Source of the DNA: a virus
Reading direction: 5' to 3' (one strand)
IMG/VR virus record: IMGVR_UViG_3300014325_000012
Location: 39,453-103,452 of that record
Length of the DNA stretch: 64,000 nucleotides
Shown: positions 17,787 to 27,859 of the stretch, one piece after another
Layout: the number at the start of each line of letters is the position of its first letter
How positions within the stretch are numbered: position 1 is the stretch's first letter
Translations under genes and position numbers: made by a program
The notes under the pieces: model-generated
Seen by the model: only the letters and a program-made list of their open reading frames with translations
What the model was told of the DNA's origin: nothing
Database searches by the model: none

Positions 17787-19898
17787 ATGAGCACCTATTT
17801 TATTGACTTCCTAGGTGGAAATAATGGTAATACTGGACTTAGTTTTGCTCAACGCAAAAAGGACTTATCATCAATTTCTCCATCAGCTGGAGACACAGTA
17901 AGAATTATGGAGTCTGGTCCAGCTATAGATACTGGACTCACTTCTAATTGGACTAAAGGCAGTGGTATAATTACTGTTTCCTCATCCTTCTCCCAACGAA
18001 TAGATAGGTCGGCTTCTTGGACAGCAAGTACAAATGTTACTTATAGTACAGTCTCTAATAATAGGTCAGGAACTAGTCATCAATTTGCTATAAATGGCTC
18101 TTTTACCACAGGGTTAGCGGCATACATAACAACACCATCTTCTGATTATTCTCCTTACCAGCAGGTTACCTTTTGGATTAAGCCTAATGCTATAGTTGCA
18201 GCTAATAAATTACAAATCCAACTATGCTCAGATGCTGCAGGAGCTACTCCAGTAAATTCTTTGACAATTCCTGCTATGCCAGTAGCAAATTCTTGGTACC
18301 CTGTTACCATTGATAGTGGTAGTGCATTAGGGGCTTCTATAGGATCAGTTAATCTGACTGTATTAGTAAGTCTAGGCGGAGCAGTAACTTTAGAAATAGA
18401 TAGATCAGTTGTAGCCATAAGTTCCTCTGTAGATGCAATTAGCTATAACTCTCTCATAAGAGCTAGTAGTAATGATACTTGGTACGCAATTAAGGTAATA
18501 AGCGGAACAAGTATCACTATGGAGACGTGCCCTAATACAAGTACTAATTTTCAGGCGGTGTATGGAAATACTAATTTGACATCAGCAGAGTTATATAGAA
18601 GAGAGACTATTAAATTAACTCCTACTGGAGGTGCAGTTCAAAGTGTAACTTGGAGCGGATCTTCTGGTAGTCCTATTACTATATCCGGAGGATGGACTTC
18701 AGCTGGAATGGGTGTGCAGGACAGTGAAACATGGCTAGATGGACAAATAGGTCAAGGAGATGTTTGGTCTATAAGTGGAAATTATATTACTGTAGACAGA
18801 ATAGCAGGAATCAGGGGCAATAATAATATAAATACTACCGGATCTAACCTATCAGGAAATATATATAGTGTAAGCCATGGTTTTAATACTGGCTTAGCAG
18901 CTAGTGGAAATAATATAACTTTAACAAGCATTCGTGGAGGAGTAGGAATAGGTAGTGGTAGTGGGGCCGCTTGCTATTATTATGGAACAGACTACTTTAA
19001 TTGTGTCGATCTTCTAAGCATGAATTCTAATGCTAGTCAATCCATATATTTTACTAGTGGAGTAAAAGGATTTAATGTTACTGGTACTATAGAAGCAAAG
19101 TATAATCAAAGTTCTTATGGTATTTTGGTACAGTCAGGTGGTGGAAGATTAGGAACTGTCTATACTGATAGTAATCAAGGTATAGGATTGGCGTTATTCA
19201 ATACCACTGAAGTAATTATTGACTCTCTTACTACTACCAGCAACACAACCTATGGAGTAGAATTCAATAAAACTGTTCCTGTTCACATCAATAATTACAC
19301 TTCTAGCGGTAATAGTACAGCGTCTATGCATGTTGGAGTGAATGGCTTACAGGCTGAGTACTTTATAAACAATGCCACAATAGGAGAAAGTACCAAAGTT
19401 GTATATAACCCAATTGAAGGTACTGGTAGTGTATTTAATCAAAGAGTATATTCAAATAATGAAGGTGGAACAATAAATAATAATAAAGTATATACTGATG
19501 GTGGGAATATAGTAGTAGACACAGTAAATCCAGACGGAAGTGGATTAGATTATACGGTAAATATTACAGGTACGAATAGGACTTCTAATTACCCAATTAA
19601 AGTCAAAATCTCTGCCTTATTCTTTCAAGGTGGAAATTTATGTACTTTTACAGCTAGAGTAAAGAGGACATCTACTACGGCTATTTCCGCGAAACTATTG
19701 ATATATGCCAATACAGCACCTGGAGTTACTAGTGATGTTAGTGTTGATATTGATCAATTAAATACTAACTATAATACTTATAGTATGTCCTTTACGCCTA
19801 CTGGTAAGGGCGCTTGTTATGTATACTTACTTGTTTGGAGTGGAACTAGCACTACAGACAGCGTGAGATTTGCTAATCCTACGCTTACAGAAGCATAA
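17787..19898 (+). CDS. Right-handed beta-helix tail fibre/spike protein, 703 aa
   Basis: N-terminus MSTYFIDFLGGNNGNTGLS with AQRKKDLSSI is typical of phage proteins with right-handed parallel beta-helix domains. Residues 60-210 look like a beta-sandwich (carbohydrate-binding type), residues 300-560 are Asn/Gly/Thr/Ser-rich short repeats of the helix itself, and the end (about 570-703) is another beta-sandwich. No lyase catalytic residues can be pointed out. It probably binds or degrades a surface glycan of the host. Confidence 0.8.
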   Translation: MSTYFIDFLGGNNGNTGLSFAQRKKDLSSISPSAGDTVRIMESGPAIDTGLTSNWTKGSGIITVSSSFSQRIDRSASWTASTNVTYSTVSNNRSGTSHQFAINGSFTTGLAAYITTPSSDYSPYQQVTFWIKPNAIVAANKLQIQLCSDAAGATPVNSLTIPAMPVANSWYPVTIDSGSALGASIGSVNLTVLVSLGGAVTLEIDRSVVAISSSVDAISYNSLIRASSNDTWYAIKVISGTSITMETCPNTSTNFQAVYGNTNLTSAELYRRETIKLTPTGGAVQSVTWSGSSGSPITISGGWTSAGMGVQDSETWLDGQIGQGDVWSISGNYITVDRIAGIRGNNNINTTGSNLSGNIYSVSHGFNTGLAASGNNITLTSIRGGVGIGSGSGAACYYYGTDYFNCVDLLSMNSNASQSIYFTSGVKGFNVTGTIEAKYNQSSYGILVQSGGGRLGTVYTDSNQGIGLALFNTTEVIIDSLTTTSNTTYGVEFNKTVPVHINNYTSSGNSTASMHVGVNGLQAEYFINNATIGESTKVVYNPIEGTGSVFNQRVYSNNEGGTINNNKVYTDGGNIVVDTVNPDGSGLDYTVNITGTNRTSNYPIKVKISALFFQGGNLCTFTARVKRTSTTAISAKLLIYANTAPGVTSDVSVDIDQLNTNYNTYSMSFTPTGKGACYVYLLVWSGTSTTDSVRFANPTLTEA

Positions 19899-19908
19899 GG
19901 AGGTATAA

Positions 19909-22900
19909 ATGCCTCTTAATATTAACGTAGGAACAGCGCCGGAAGGTGTAGCCATCACTCCTGATGGAGCTTATGTATATGTCTGTAATTTTACTTCTAA
20001 CACCGTTTCAGTAATAAGTACGTCTACCAATACCGTAATAAAAACTATTGGAGTAGGAACACATCCTTTTGATATAAATATTAACTCAGCCGGTACATTT
20101 GCTTACGTAACTAATTCTTCCAGTAACACTGTATCGGTAATAAAAATTAGTACAAATACGGTTATTCATACGATAGCTGTAGGTAGCCAGCCTAGAGGTA
20201 TTGCATTAGATGCTGCTGGAACCTTTGGTTATACTGCTAACACCACTAGCAAAACTATATCAAAAATTAATTTATCTACAAACTCAGTCATTGCCTCTTA
20301 TAGTACTAGTGTAGCTCCTGTTGATATCACTGTTAGTGGATCTATTGGATGGGTTGCCCTGACTAACGGCACTGTAAAAGAAATTAATTTAAATGGTGGG
20401 GCAACAATAGCGACCATATCTCTGGGCGCTACACCTCTTCACATACTAAGAAATTCTCACAATGGGAAAATTTATGTAACCTCCACAACTTCTAATCAAT
20501 TACTCGTAATTACAGCGGCATCTGTATCGGCTACTATCTCTTTAACTAACCCACAAAATCTGGACATAGACCCAAGTGGTAATTATGTTTATGTTGCAAG
20601 AGCTTCTGGGGTAGTATCCATCTTAGATGTTGCCAGTAACACTCTTTTACCATATACTTATTCAGCCCACACATCCCCTCAAGCCGTGGTTTCTAAAAGT
20701 ATAAATGGTGGAGTAGCATTATATGTTTCCAATGCTTCAAGTAATGATGTTTCCTACATACAAGCAGTCACTCCAGTTGTAGCTATAACTGAGTATGCCA
20801 TTTCTACTGATTCTGTAACTGCTACTGTTAATCCAATACCTATAGGTAGTAATCCTTTAACCATAACTATGGACCCTACAGGTACCCAGGCATATGTAGC
20901 AAATGGTTCCGGTTCCCTAGCATCTGTATTTAATCTAACCAGCAATACTAATGCCAATACTGATTTTCCTGCTCACATGACTGGGAGTGCTCAGTTTGCT
21001 TTCTCTCAATCTACTGGTAAATTTTTCTTAGTTGGTGGATCAAGTATTAGTATCTATGCACCAGGATGGACAGGGATTGGATTATATGGTTACAATTTTG
21101 TGGGAATTGTATCAAACTCTACTGGATCAGGTCTATATGTCACAGTTAGTAATCAAACAGATATTGTTAAAATACACGCAAGTTCAAATACCCTTTCTCT
21201 TATTTCTACTCCAAGTTCACATCAAGCTATATGTACTAATAATGGTGCAACTTTTGCTTATGCCACTAGGACTTCTACAGGCGTCACTATAATAGATTTA
21301 TCTACTGACTTAGTGACTGGATTATTACCTACAGGAAATAACCCTATAGGAATTGCAATTAATCCCACCAACGCGTATGCTTATGTAGTTAATAGTGCGG
21401 ATAATACAGTCTCTGTAATTAGTTTAAGTTCTCAGACTATAATGAGTACTATTCCTGTAGGTAATGCCCCTTATGGTATAGCTATAAATCCTCAAGGTAC
21501 TTATGCATGTGTTAGTAACTCCTTAGACAATACTGTATCTATTATTAACTTAGTCACAAATACAATAGAGGGTGATCCCATACCTGTGGGAAGTTCACCC
21601 AAAGGCGTAATGATTAACTCAGACGGAAGTTTTGGATATTGTTGTAATAATGGAGAAAATAGTATTTCAGTATTTTCAATAAATACTGGAACTTTAATAG
21701 CAACAATCGAAATAGAAGAGTTCGTTAACTCAGAAGAGGATTGGTCATTTGTATCACCAATTGATGGTGGAATTGATGATTTGACTATAGGTTTAGAGGC
21801 TCTTCCTTTTGGACATATGGTGGGTAAGACAGGTACTAATCCTTTTGATTTAAGTTATGCACCCCAAGCTTTGCCAGAATTAGCCTCTACTACTTCTGAA
21901 GTTCCCATATCCTTAGTAGCCCTAGTCAGTTCTACAGAATATGTAATATCCACAGACCTTGTAGAGACTAGGGATTTCGCTCCCACAGGAGCTCCAGAAA
22001 CTGGAGATGTATTAGATTTAGCTACATTTATAATTAATCTATCTATAACTGAGACCATACATTCAACTGAATCCGTACTAGTTAATGACATAACTCCTGT
22101 CATTGATTATTCAGGAATTAGGATCGCTATAGGTACCTATAAAGCAGAAGATAATGGTGTACGTATTGCAATTGGGGAGTATAGATCGGATAACTCTGGG
22201 ATTGATATAGAGATAGATGATAATAATATATCGCCCGTGACAGATTTATTTAGTTTAGTTAATCCTTATGAACCCACAGTTTATATAGGAGGCACCTCAA
22301 TAGTAACTAATCCCTCCACTGATCCAGGAGGTACTCAGGTACAGAATACAGATGTATACATCCATTGGCTAAGTACAGGAGTAGATGGCAATGATTGGAC
22401 TGAGTTGTATAATTTTAACTTTACTTTAAATTACTATGACGGTAGTTTTTCCATAGTCTCTAAAAGACCTCCTAACGTATCTAGTATTAATTACGCAACC
22501 CCTTATGTAAATATTGCAAATACTTATATTAACCCTACAGTGACTTATGGATCAATAGCACAAACTCCCATTGACCCAGTTGCTCAAGCTCACTTAGGGA
22601 AACAAGTAGATGTATTTGGGTTTACAGGAACAATAATTGATTTCGGAGCAGGCATCTCAGATTCTCAAGCAGCTTATATTAGTAGTGGTACTTTTGGTAA
22701 CCCTTTAATGCATAGGCAGTTAAATTTACTTATGCCTGCATCTGGCTTACAGAGTATGTTGGCCTCTAACCAAACATTGAATCCACTTACAGGAGTACCT
22801 GCTGGTGATTCTGCCAGTATGGCGAAATCCTTAGCTAATATTACTCACTCTACTTTAATTTGGGGAATACAGAATGTACCACTACAAAACAACTTTAAAA

Positions 22901-23919
22901 TAGATGGACTAACTGCTCAGCAGGCTATAAGTTCCTTAGCTTCTATAGCTGGAGGAGTATTAAGGTGGGATGGTAATAGTAAGTATGTAATAGCTTATCC
23001 AGATCAATACTATGGTGTATTTACTATTCCGGATGCCAAGTTATTAACTTCAGCCGGCGCTTCTTATTCATTCCACTATGACCTAGAAACTGGGCTAAGT
23101 GGTACGGGAATGGTACTGTTTCCTGTCTTAGGTAGTAGTAATAAATTTGCTGCCTTAGCTAATCCTGCTAAGAGTAATGGAAGTTTGCCAGCTCTTCAAA
23201 GAGTAGGAAAGGTAGCCAAAGTATTAACAACAGATGACCCACCTGAAATATTTGATCTCCCTTACAACTATGATAAAGTCTATATTCAGACTTTAATTGG
23301 AGAGGGTGGAGATACTAGTGGTCAAATACCTGCATCTGTAAGGAACTTCATGACTAAAGATCCAGAGGAGTGGTTCGAATTTAATATATCCAAATTATCT
23401 CTCGGTAACGATTCTTATGTCTTTAATGCTTACCTAGGAGATCAGTATATTCCTCAAGTAAAAGTTGATGCTAATTTATTTACTCCTTCTGGTACTAATA
23501 CATCTATTGATAATAATAATTTTGTAATGAATTTGGCTTGTAGTACCAAGGATTTGGCTCAGCTATTTGATAACGCTAAAAATAATATGAATGAGACTAT
23601 TTCCTCAGCTATTAATCCAGTTAAATTTATTAAGACATACTCAGGATCAATAACATTCCAATTTTATGGTGCAATTCCACTACCAGGAGAATGGGCTTCT
23701 GTAACTATTCCCGGAGGTGCAACTTGTATTTCTTATAATAATTCAGGTATTCCAACTATTGACACGATTCCAGTAAATGGTGGAGATTTTGTAGTTCAGG
23801 GTATAATAGAAGAAGTTCAATTTACTTTCCCAGGATTAGTTACTCTAAGCTTAGCTCAATATTTAAGAGTAAATTATTTGGAAAACTATCTACCGGCTAT
23901 AAGTACCATAAGTCACTAG
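19909..23919 (+). CDS. YVTN beta-propeller fused to tail hub-like protein, 1336 aa
   Basis: AGGAGG upstream of ATG. The first half has blades of the YVTN family: each about 42 residues with VGxxPxGIAIxPxGxxAYVxN, NTVSVI and a T-T-I strand; one array covers about residues 1-300 and a second about 435-570. The middle (680-780) has two near-identical GVRIAIG/SGI-type strands. The C-terminal half (about 790-1336) looks like a tail hub or baseplate protein: GLTAQQAISSLASIAGGVLR and WDGNSKYVIAYPDQYYG recall domain closure regions of hub proteins, and the end is beta-barrel-like. Propellers usually bind surface ligands, so the fusion may place a receptor-binding or cell-wall-binding unit on the tail tip. 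Confidence 0.75.
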   Translation: MPLNINVGTAPEGVAITPDGAYVYVCNFTSNTVSVISTSTNTVIKTIGVGTHPFDININSAGTFAYVTNSSSNTVSVIKISTNTVIHTIAVGSQPRGIALDAAGTFGYTANTTSKTISKINLSTNSVIASYSTSVAPVDITVSGSIGWVALTNGTVKEINLNGGATIATISLGATPLHILRNSHNGKIYVTSTTSNQLLVITAASVSATISLTNPQNLDIDPSGNYVYVARASGVVSILDVASNTLLPYTYSAHTSPQAVVSKSINGGVALYVSNASSNDVSYIQAVTPVVAITEYAISTDSVTATVNPIPIGSNPLTITMDPTGTQAYVANGSGSLASVFNLTSNTNANTDFPAHMTGSAQFAFSQSTGKFFLVGGSSISIYAPGWTGIGLYGYNFVGIVSNSTGSGLYVTVSNQTDIVKIHASSNTLSLISTPSSHQAICTNNGATFAYATRTSTGVTIIDLSTDLVTGLLPTGNNPIGIAINPTNAYAYVVNSADNTVSVISLSSQTIMSTIPVGNAPYGIAINPQGTYACVSNSLDNTVSIINLVTNTIEGDPIPVGSSPKGVMINSDGSFGYCCNNGENSISVFSINTGTLIATIEIEEFVNSEEDWSFVSPIDGGIDDLTIGLEALPFGHMVGKTGTNPFDLSYAPQALPELASTTSEVPISLVALVSSTEYVISTDLVETRDFAPTGAPETGDVLDLATFIINLSITETIHSTESVLVNDITPVIDYSGIRIAIGTYKAEDNGVRIAIGEYRSDNSGIDIEIDDNNISPVTDLFSLVNPYEPTVYIGGTSIVTNPSTDPGGTQVQNTDVYIHWLSTGVDGNDWTELYNFNFTLNYYDGSFSIVSKRPPNVSSINYATPYVNIANTYINPTVTYGSIAQTPIDPVAQAHLGKQVDVFGFTGTIIDFGAGISDSQAAYISSGTFGNPLMHRQLNLLMPASGLQSMLASNQTLNPLTGVPAGDSASMAKSLANITHSTLIWGIQNVPLQNNFKIDGLTAQQAISSLASIAGGVLRWDGNSKYVIAYPDQYYGVFTIPDAKLLTSAGASYSFHYDLETGLSGTGMVLFPVLGSSNKFAALANPAKSNGSLPALQRVGKVAKVLTTDDPPEIFDLPYNYDKVYIQTLIGEGGDTSGQIPASVRNFMTKDPEEWFEFNISKLSLGNDSYVFNAYLGDQYIPQVKVDANLFTPSGTNTSIDNNNFVMNLACSTKDLAQLFDNAKNNMNETISSAINPVKFIKTYSGSITFQFYGAIPLPGEWASVTIPGGATCISYNNSGIPTIDTIPVNGGDFVVQGIIEEVQFTFPGLVTLSLAQYLRVNYLENYLPAISTISH

Positions 23920-23928
23920 GAGAAAATT

Positions 23929-24183
23929 ATGAGTCTTAGAAATAGGGTCGAATCTTTGGCAAGAGAAACTGCCATACAGACAGCTATGAGGTTAACATAT
24001 ACTAGGTATCAGCAGCAAGTAAATAATAACTCTTCCATAGGTAAAGTAATTAAAGCCGAAGGGGTTAATTTAACAGTGGATATGGGAGATGGAACTACTA
24101 AAACTGTTGTTGCTAGTGGAACTACTAGTGTAGGACAAGGATCGGTAGGTTTAGTGATAAATGGAATATTTCTTAATCCTTAG
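23929..24183 (+). CDS. Small tail protein with OB-like barrel, 84 aa
   Basis: A basic helix (NRVESLARETAIQTAMRLT) then alternating short strands: IGKVIKAEGVNLTVDMGDG and GQGSVGLVING. The pattern fits a small OB or barrel domain. Ten bases after the hub-like gene and 7 before the next, whose N-terminus has a similar design. Structural role inferred. Confidence 0.65.
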   Translation: MSLRNRVESLARETAIQTAMRLTYTRYQQQVNNNSSIGKVIKAEGVNLTVDMGDGTTKTVVASGTTSVGQGSVGLVINGIFLNP

Positions 24184-24190
24184 GTAGATT

Positions 24191-25966
24191 ATGGGTGGTA
24201 AGGGCGGAGATTTTGTACGTAGAGTAGCAGCACAGTCTGTTAGATCTATTATTGACCAATATAACACACTAACTACTGATTCTAGTGGAGGAGAATGGTT
24301 TATAGGTAAAGTATCGGCTGATAAGACTAAAATTCAAGATCCTGCCGGAATAACATATAAACTTAAATTTACTGGGCAGGTTCAACAATATACCTTAGCA
24401 AGAAGACTGACTCCTACTTTAGCTCTAGCTATTGGAACAGCCCCTCTTAATCAATTAAATGTGGAAGGTGGAATAAAGGCTTACTTAATTGAGTATGATT
24501 CAATTGCCGATAAATACTACGTTAAAAATTTAATTAGTGATACATTGTACTTTTTAGATGCTTATACCATATCTGGTGTAGTTACTGGTGTAGGAACTAT
24601 AAATACTATTAGATTTTTTCCAGACGGCAAAAACATACTGGTTGGTGGAGGTGTGCAGGATTCAAATGGAGACTTTGTTGCACAGTGGGGCATACTTAAG
24701 GCTTTTTCTTTAGGAAATGATGACAGTAATAATCCTGTAGTTAAGGGAACGATTTTAGCAGGAACTAAAACAATAACCTATACAGACTTAGGATTCGGGA
24801 CTCCTTCAGATCCTGGAGATCCCGCCCTAGCATTCTTTTCTCATCTTACTGGAAATTCTACTAGTGGGCCCTCTTACACTTTTGACCAGTTTTGGTCTAG
24901 GGATACAGACAAGGAAGATATCCTAACTGCTGTTTTGGGAGGACTTACCGTAAACACACACTCTATATCAGCCATGGACTATGTTCCCCAAATTGATAGT
25001 AATGGAGAGTTAAAAGTACAACTGTTAGGAAGTTGGAATAGTACATTTGAGAGGAGAGCTTGTATAAAAATTGACCAAGAAGTAATCGCAGGTGCTCCTT
25101 TATTTGAAACTGACAATGCAAGTTATGGGGCGTTCTCTTTAGTTGGGGGATTCTATGAGAGAACTATAACAGTATCTTCTGTAACTTCTGGAGGATCTGC
25201 AACTACTCCACACACAGAAAACTTGGGAACTATAGGACCAGACTATCCAACTGATGGTTTTAGTAATGGGACTTTTGGACCAGGGGTATACAATTTTTAT
25301 GGAAATGGGTTCTTGTCTGGAGGTGGTGTGGGTAACTTCTTTTACTCTCCTACAACTCTCTTGAATCAAAATAAGATTAAAGGTATATTTGCTGTTAGTG
25401 ATATAGCTAGCTCTTCTGTGACTGTCGCTGTCCAAACACAAAGTAGGATTGTAGGACCAGTAGCGAATAATCATATAGTCATCAGTACTGTCGTGGGCGG
25501 CTTAATTCCAGCATCAGGAGATAGGATTAGCTATAGTTATGTGGTTAATGGTACACCGGACGAAGCTCATACACCGGTGTTTACTAGAACAGATGGACCT
25601 GGATTAATGCCTATAGGATTTAAAAATAAGGCAGGATTAGAAGTAGCGCTGACCACGGACTCCACTCCGGAGTATTTTGAAATGGAACCGTTTACTAATC
25701 AAAATAGAACACTGACTAGCTTACCAGTGGCTTTATCTGGTGCACATGATTACTACACATCGGACTTAAGTAGTTTTAATGACGCCTCTGGACTTAAGGC
25801 GCTAGATTCTGAGTCTTTTGTAGCTATTATATTCCCTAATGGGCCTTCGGCACCTGAAGTCACCCTTCAAAATTATTCCACTAGTCCAACTATTAAGGGT
25901 GGTCCCAGTCTTAAAGGTAAGAAAAACACATCCCTTACGCTTATTGATTGGATCATAAGAAAATAA
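24191..25966 (+). CDS. Putative tail/baseplate structural protein, 591 aa
   Basis: Starts MGGKGGDFVRRVAAQSVRSI; residues 30-90 (EWFIGKVSADKTKIQDPAG, YTLARRL) repeat the helix-plus-barrel layout of the preceding small gene. A beta-rich middle with Gly/Ser/Asn loops follows. Ends KNTSLTLIDWIIRK. Last recognisable structural gene of this block; no enzyme motif seen. Confidence 0.65.
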   Translation: MGGKGGDFVRRVAAQSVRSIIDQYNTLTTDSSGGEWFIGKVSADKTKIQDPAGITYKLKFTGQVQQYTLARRLTPTLALAIGTAPLNQLNVEGGIKAYLIEYDSIADKYYVKNLISDTLYFLDAYTISGVVTGVGTINTIRFFPDGKNILVGGGVQDSNGDFVAQWGILKAFSLGNDDSNNPVVKGTILAGTKTITYTDLGFGTPSDPGDPALAFFSHLTGNSTSGPSYTFDQFWSRDTDKEDILTAVLGGLTVNTHSISAMDYVPQIDSNGELKVQLLGSWNSTFERRACIKIDQEVIAGAPLFETDNASYGAFSLVGGFYERTITVSSVTSGGSATTPHTENLGTIGPDYPTDGFSNGTFGPGVYNFYGNGFLSGGGVGNFFYSPTTLLNQNKIKGIFAVSDIASSSVTVAVQTQSRIVGPVANNHIVISTVVGGLIPASGDRISYSYVVNGTPDEAHTPVFTRTDGPGLMPIGFKNKAGLEVALTTDSTPEYFEMEPFTNQNRTLTSLPVALSGAHDYYTSDLSSFNDASGLKALDSESFVAIIFPNGPSAPEVTLQNYSTSPTIKGGPSLKGKKNTSLTLIDWIIRK

Positions 25967-26030
25967 TTAATGTATCTCTAAGGGAACTGATCCTATAGTA
26001 ATATAACAGTATTGCTATGGAGATAACTAT

Positions 26031-26765
26031 ATGACGAAATGGACAGGTTGGGTACCGCAATGCTCCTCAGAATCTAATTTACCACCTTTAACTATGGTAG
26101 GTATAAATAAAGTTTATTTATCGGGAAGAATGACAGGAGTGGAAAATCATAATTTTCCAGCCTTTCATGAGGCCACAAGGAAATTAAGGAATATGGGATT
26201 TACAGTATTTAATCCTGCTGAAACCGATAATGGGGATACTTCGCAATCTTGGGAATATTATATGAAAATAGATGTCCAAGAAGTTGCTAAAAGTGATGCA
26301 GTGGTAGTCCTGCCTGGATGGGAGGATTCTAGAGGAGCAAGAGAAGAGGTAAAGCTTGCAGATCTATTAAAGATACCCGTCTTTAGTTATCCTGATTACC
26401 GTAAACTAGAGTTTCCGACCTTATATATGGTTCCCAAACAAACTAAGGACACTGGAGCTATTAAACATGACGCATCTAAACTCCGTATGGATCTAATACC
26501 TATGTCTGCTATTGTAGGACTAGCTGAGGTTCTTACCTTCGGTGCAAATAAATACAATGACCGCAATTGGGAGAAAGGATTCCCTTGGTCTAGAGTTTAC
26601 TCCGCTCTACTTAGACACTTATTTGCGTGGTTTTCTGGGGAAACTAATGATAAAGAGACGGGATATAATCATCTATTTCACGTACTTTGCAATACTGCAT
26701 TTCTAATTGAGTTCGCTACAACCCATCCAGAACTAGATGATAGACCAGTAGGAAATAATAAATGA
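26031..26765 (+). CDS. DUF4406 (deoxyribosyltransferase-like) fused to dATP/dGTP diphosphohydrolase-like domain
   Basis: 244 residues in two domains. Residues 28-130: VYLSGRMTG, NFPAFHEATRKLRNMGFTVF, NPAE and VVVLPGWEDSRGAREEVKLA match DUF4406, related to nucleoside 2-deoxyribosyltransferases. Residues 145-240: KHDASKLRMDLIP, LAEVLTFGANKYNDRNWEKG and LLRHLFAWFSGETNDKETG match the DUF5664 family, described as the N-terminal domain of phage dATP/dGTP diphosphohydrolases. Together they point to control of the deoxynucleotide pool. Neighbours include GroES. Good family evidence; substrate not visible. Confidence 0.85.
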   Translation: MTKWTGWVPQCSSESNLPPLTMVGINKVYLSGRMTGVENHNFPAFHEATRKLRNMGFTVFNPAETDNGDTSQSWEYYMKIDVQEVAKSDAVVVLPGWEDSRGAREEVKLADLLKIPVFSYPDYRKLEFPTLYMVPKQTKDTGAIKHDASKLRMDLIPMSAIVGLAEVLTFGANKYNDRNWEKGFPWSRVYSALLRHLFAWFSGETNDKETGYNHLFHVLCNTAFLIEFATTHPELDDRPVGNNK

Positions 26766-26980
26766 AAGACTTAATAATAGGTATATTACTTGGTATATTT
26801 ATAGCAGGGACGTCTGCAGGGGCCGTAGAGATAGCATTCAGTAAGATTACAGTCCAAGATATGTATAGAGGGTTTGCTATAGCTGGATTATTGGCTAGTA
26901 ATAGAAATTATGGGATAGAGGGTACAATAGCGGCGGCGGTAAATTATGCAGATGCACTATATGCAAGGAGAGATAAATGA
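26762..26980 (+). CDS. Small exported or membrane-anchored protein, 72 aa
   Basis: N-terminal hydrophobic segment LIIGILLGIFIAGTSAGAVEIA reads as a signal peptide or anchor; the rest is a short helix pair with MYRGFAIAGLLASN and AAAVNYADALYARR. The layout (signal, then about 50 residues with A-LL-N and final A-x-R) returns in the genes at 53457 and 60689. Overlaps both neighbours by 4 bases. Confidence 0.7.
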   Translation: MKDLIIGILLGIFIAGTSAGAVEIAFSKITVQDMYRGFAIAGLLASNRNYGIEGTIAAAVNYADALYARRDK

Positions 26981-27282
26981 AGATCAAGCCATTAAGGGAT
27001 AGAGTATTAGTTAAAAAAGACGAGGCAGAGGATACTTATAAAGGGACTAGTATTGTACTTCCAGACCAATTAAAAGAAAAGCCACAAACTGGTGAAGTTA
27101 TAGCAGTAGGACCAGGGCTAGTTAACCTATATGGAACCTACATAGGAACGACACTATCCCCTGGGGATAAGATTCTATTCCCCAAACATTGTGGAGTGGA
27201 TTTGAAAAGCCTAGAGGATGGTCTATTTATAGTACCAGAGGCAGACGTACTTGGGATTATAGAGCCTGAAACGGTTGACTAG
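26977..27282 (+). CDS. GroES-like co-chaperonin
   Basis: 101 residues, the usual length. MKIKPLRDRVLVKKDEAEDT is the conserved opening strand; TYKGTSIVLP follows where the mobile loop contacts GroEL; GEVIAVGPG and GDKILFPKHCGVDLK are the core barrel. As with T4 gp31, a phage co-chaperonin probably adapts the host GroEL for folding phage proteins such as the capsid. Confidence 0.93.
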   Translation: MKIKPLRDRVLVKKDEAEDTYKGTSIVLPDQLKEKPQTGEVIAVGPGLVNLYGTYIGTTLSPGDKILFPKHCGVDLKSLEDGLFIVPEADVLGIIEPETVD

Positions 27283-27329
27283 TATAATTAAAGTAGTCTG
27301 TTAGAACTCATGATTAGAAGGAGAAGAAC

Positions 27330-27566
27330 ATGTCTGGAGTTAATGGAGATGGAACGGCCGTAGACCTCAATACGATTCAAAAGAGGATTGGTAGGCTCAA
27401 GAGGTTTCTAAGGTTGAATGATATGGACAGTGCCCATGCTCTATCCACTACAATTCTAGCTAATCTCACAGCTCAAAATGTGACTATTCAAGCAGCGAAT
27501 GATGTAGTGGATCTACCAAAAGATCCTGTACTACCTATCAGGGACGCTCAGAATCAAACAAGCTAA
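27330..27566 (+). CDS. Hypothetical protein, 78 aa
   Basis: AAGGAGAAG upstream. Residues 15-55 look helical (IQKRIGRLKRFLRLNDMDSA), followed by a Pro/Asp/Asn-rich tail. A TATAAT at 27282 in the 47-base gap may be a promoter. A terminator follows at once. No family recognised. Confidence 0.65.
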   Translation: MSGVNGDGTAVDLNTIQKRIGRLKRFLRLNDMDSAHALSTTILANLTAQNVTIQAANDVVDLPKDPVLPIRDAQNQTS

Positions 27567-27570
27567 AGGT

Positions 27571-27601
27571 AAGGGGCTATTAAATAAAGCCCCTTAATTA
27601 T
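27571..27601 (+). terminator. Rho-independent terminator
   Basis: Perfect stem AAGGGGCT/AGCCCCTT (27571-27578, 27588-27595), 9-nt loop, then AATTATTT. Confidence 0.8.
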
Positions 27602-27603
27602 TT

Positions 27604-27858
27604 ATGGATAAAAATAAACAATTACTTAATAAAGCAAAATTACTAATAGCTATAGGTACACAAGTCAAACCCAATGTGGAGCTAGATAGACTTACTAGCA
27701 AGGCTTTGGATGATCTAACTATAGCAGTAATTAATTTGGAGCATAACCTAGATGAACCTTTTGTAATGTCTGATGAGGAGATTGCAAGAGTTTTAACTCT
27801 CTCAAAGATGTACTGTATTAACACAATAATGGTTTCCCAGGAGGGAATATCTAAATAA
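27604..27858 (+). CDS. Hypothetical protein, 84 aa
   Basis: ATG 27604 follows the terminator closely. All-helical sequence (NKQLLNKAKLLIAIGTQVK, LTIAVINLEHNLD, SDEEIARVLTLSKMYC). No known motif. Followed by a tight chain of small genes to 29430. Confidence 0.6.
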   Translation: MDKNKQLLNKAKLLIAIGTQVKPNVELDRLTSKALDDLTIAVINLEHNLDEPFVMSDEEIARVLTLSKMYCINTIMVSQEGISK

Positions 27859-27859
27859 T

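Noticed and set aside
27278-27290. TTGACT with TATAAT as a full sigma70 promoter
   Set aside because: Spacing of the two boxes at 27278 is far too short for -35/-10; only the -10-like box remains possible.
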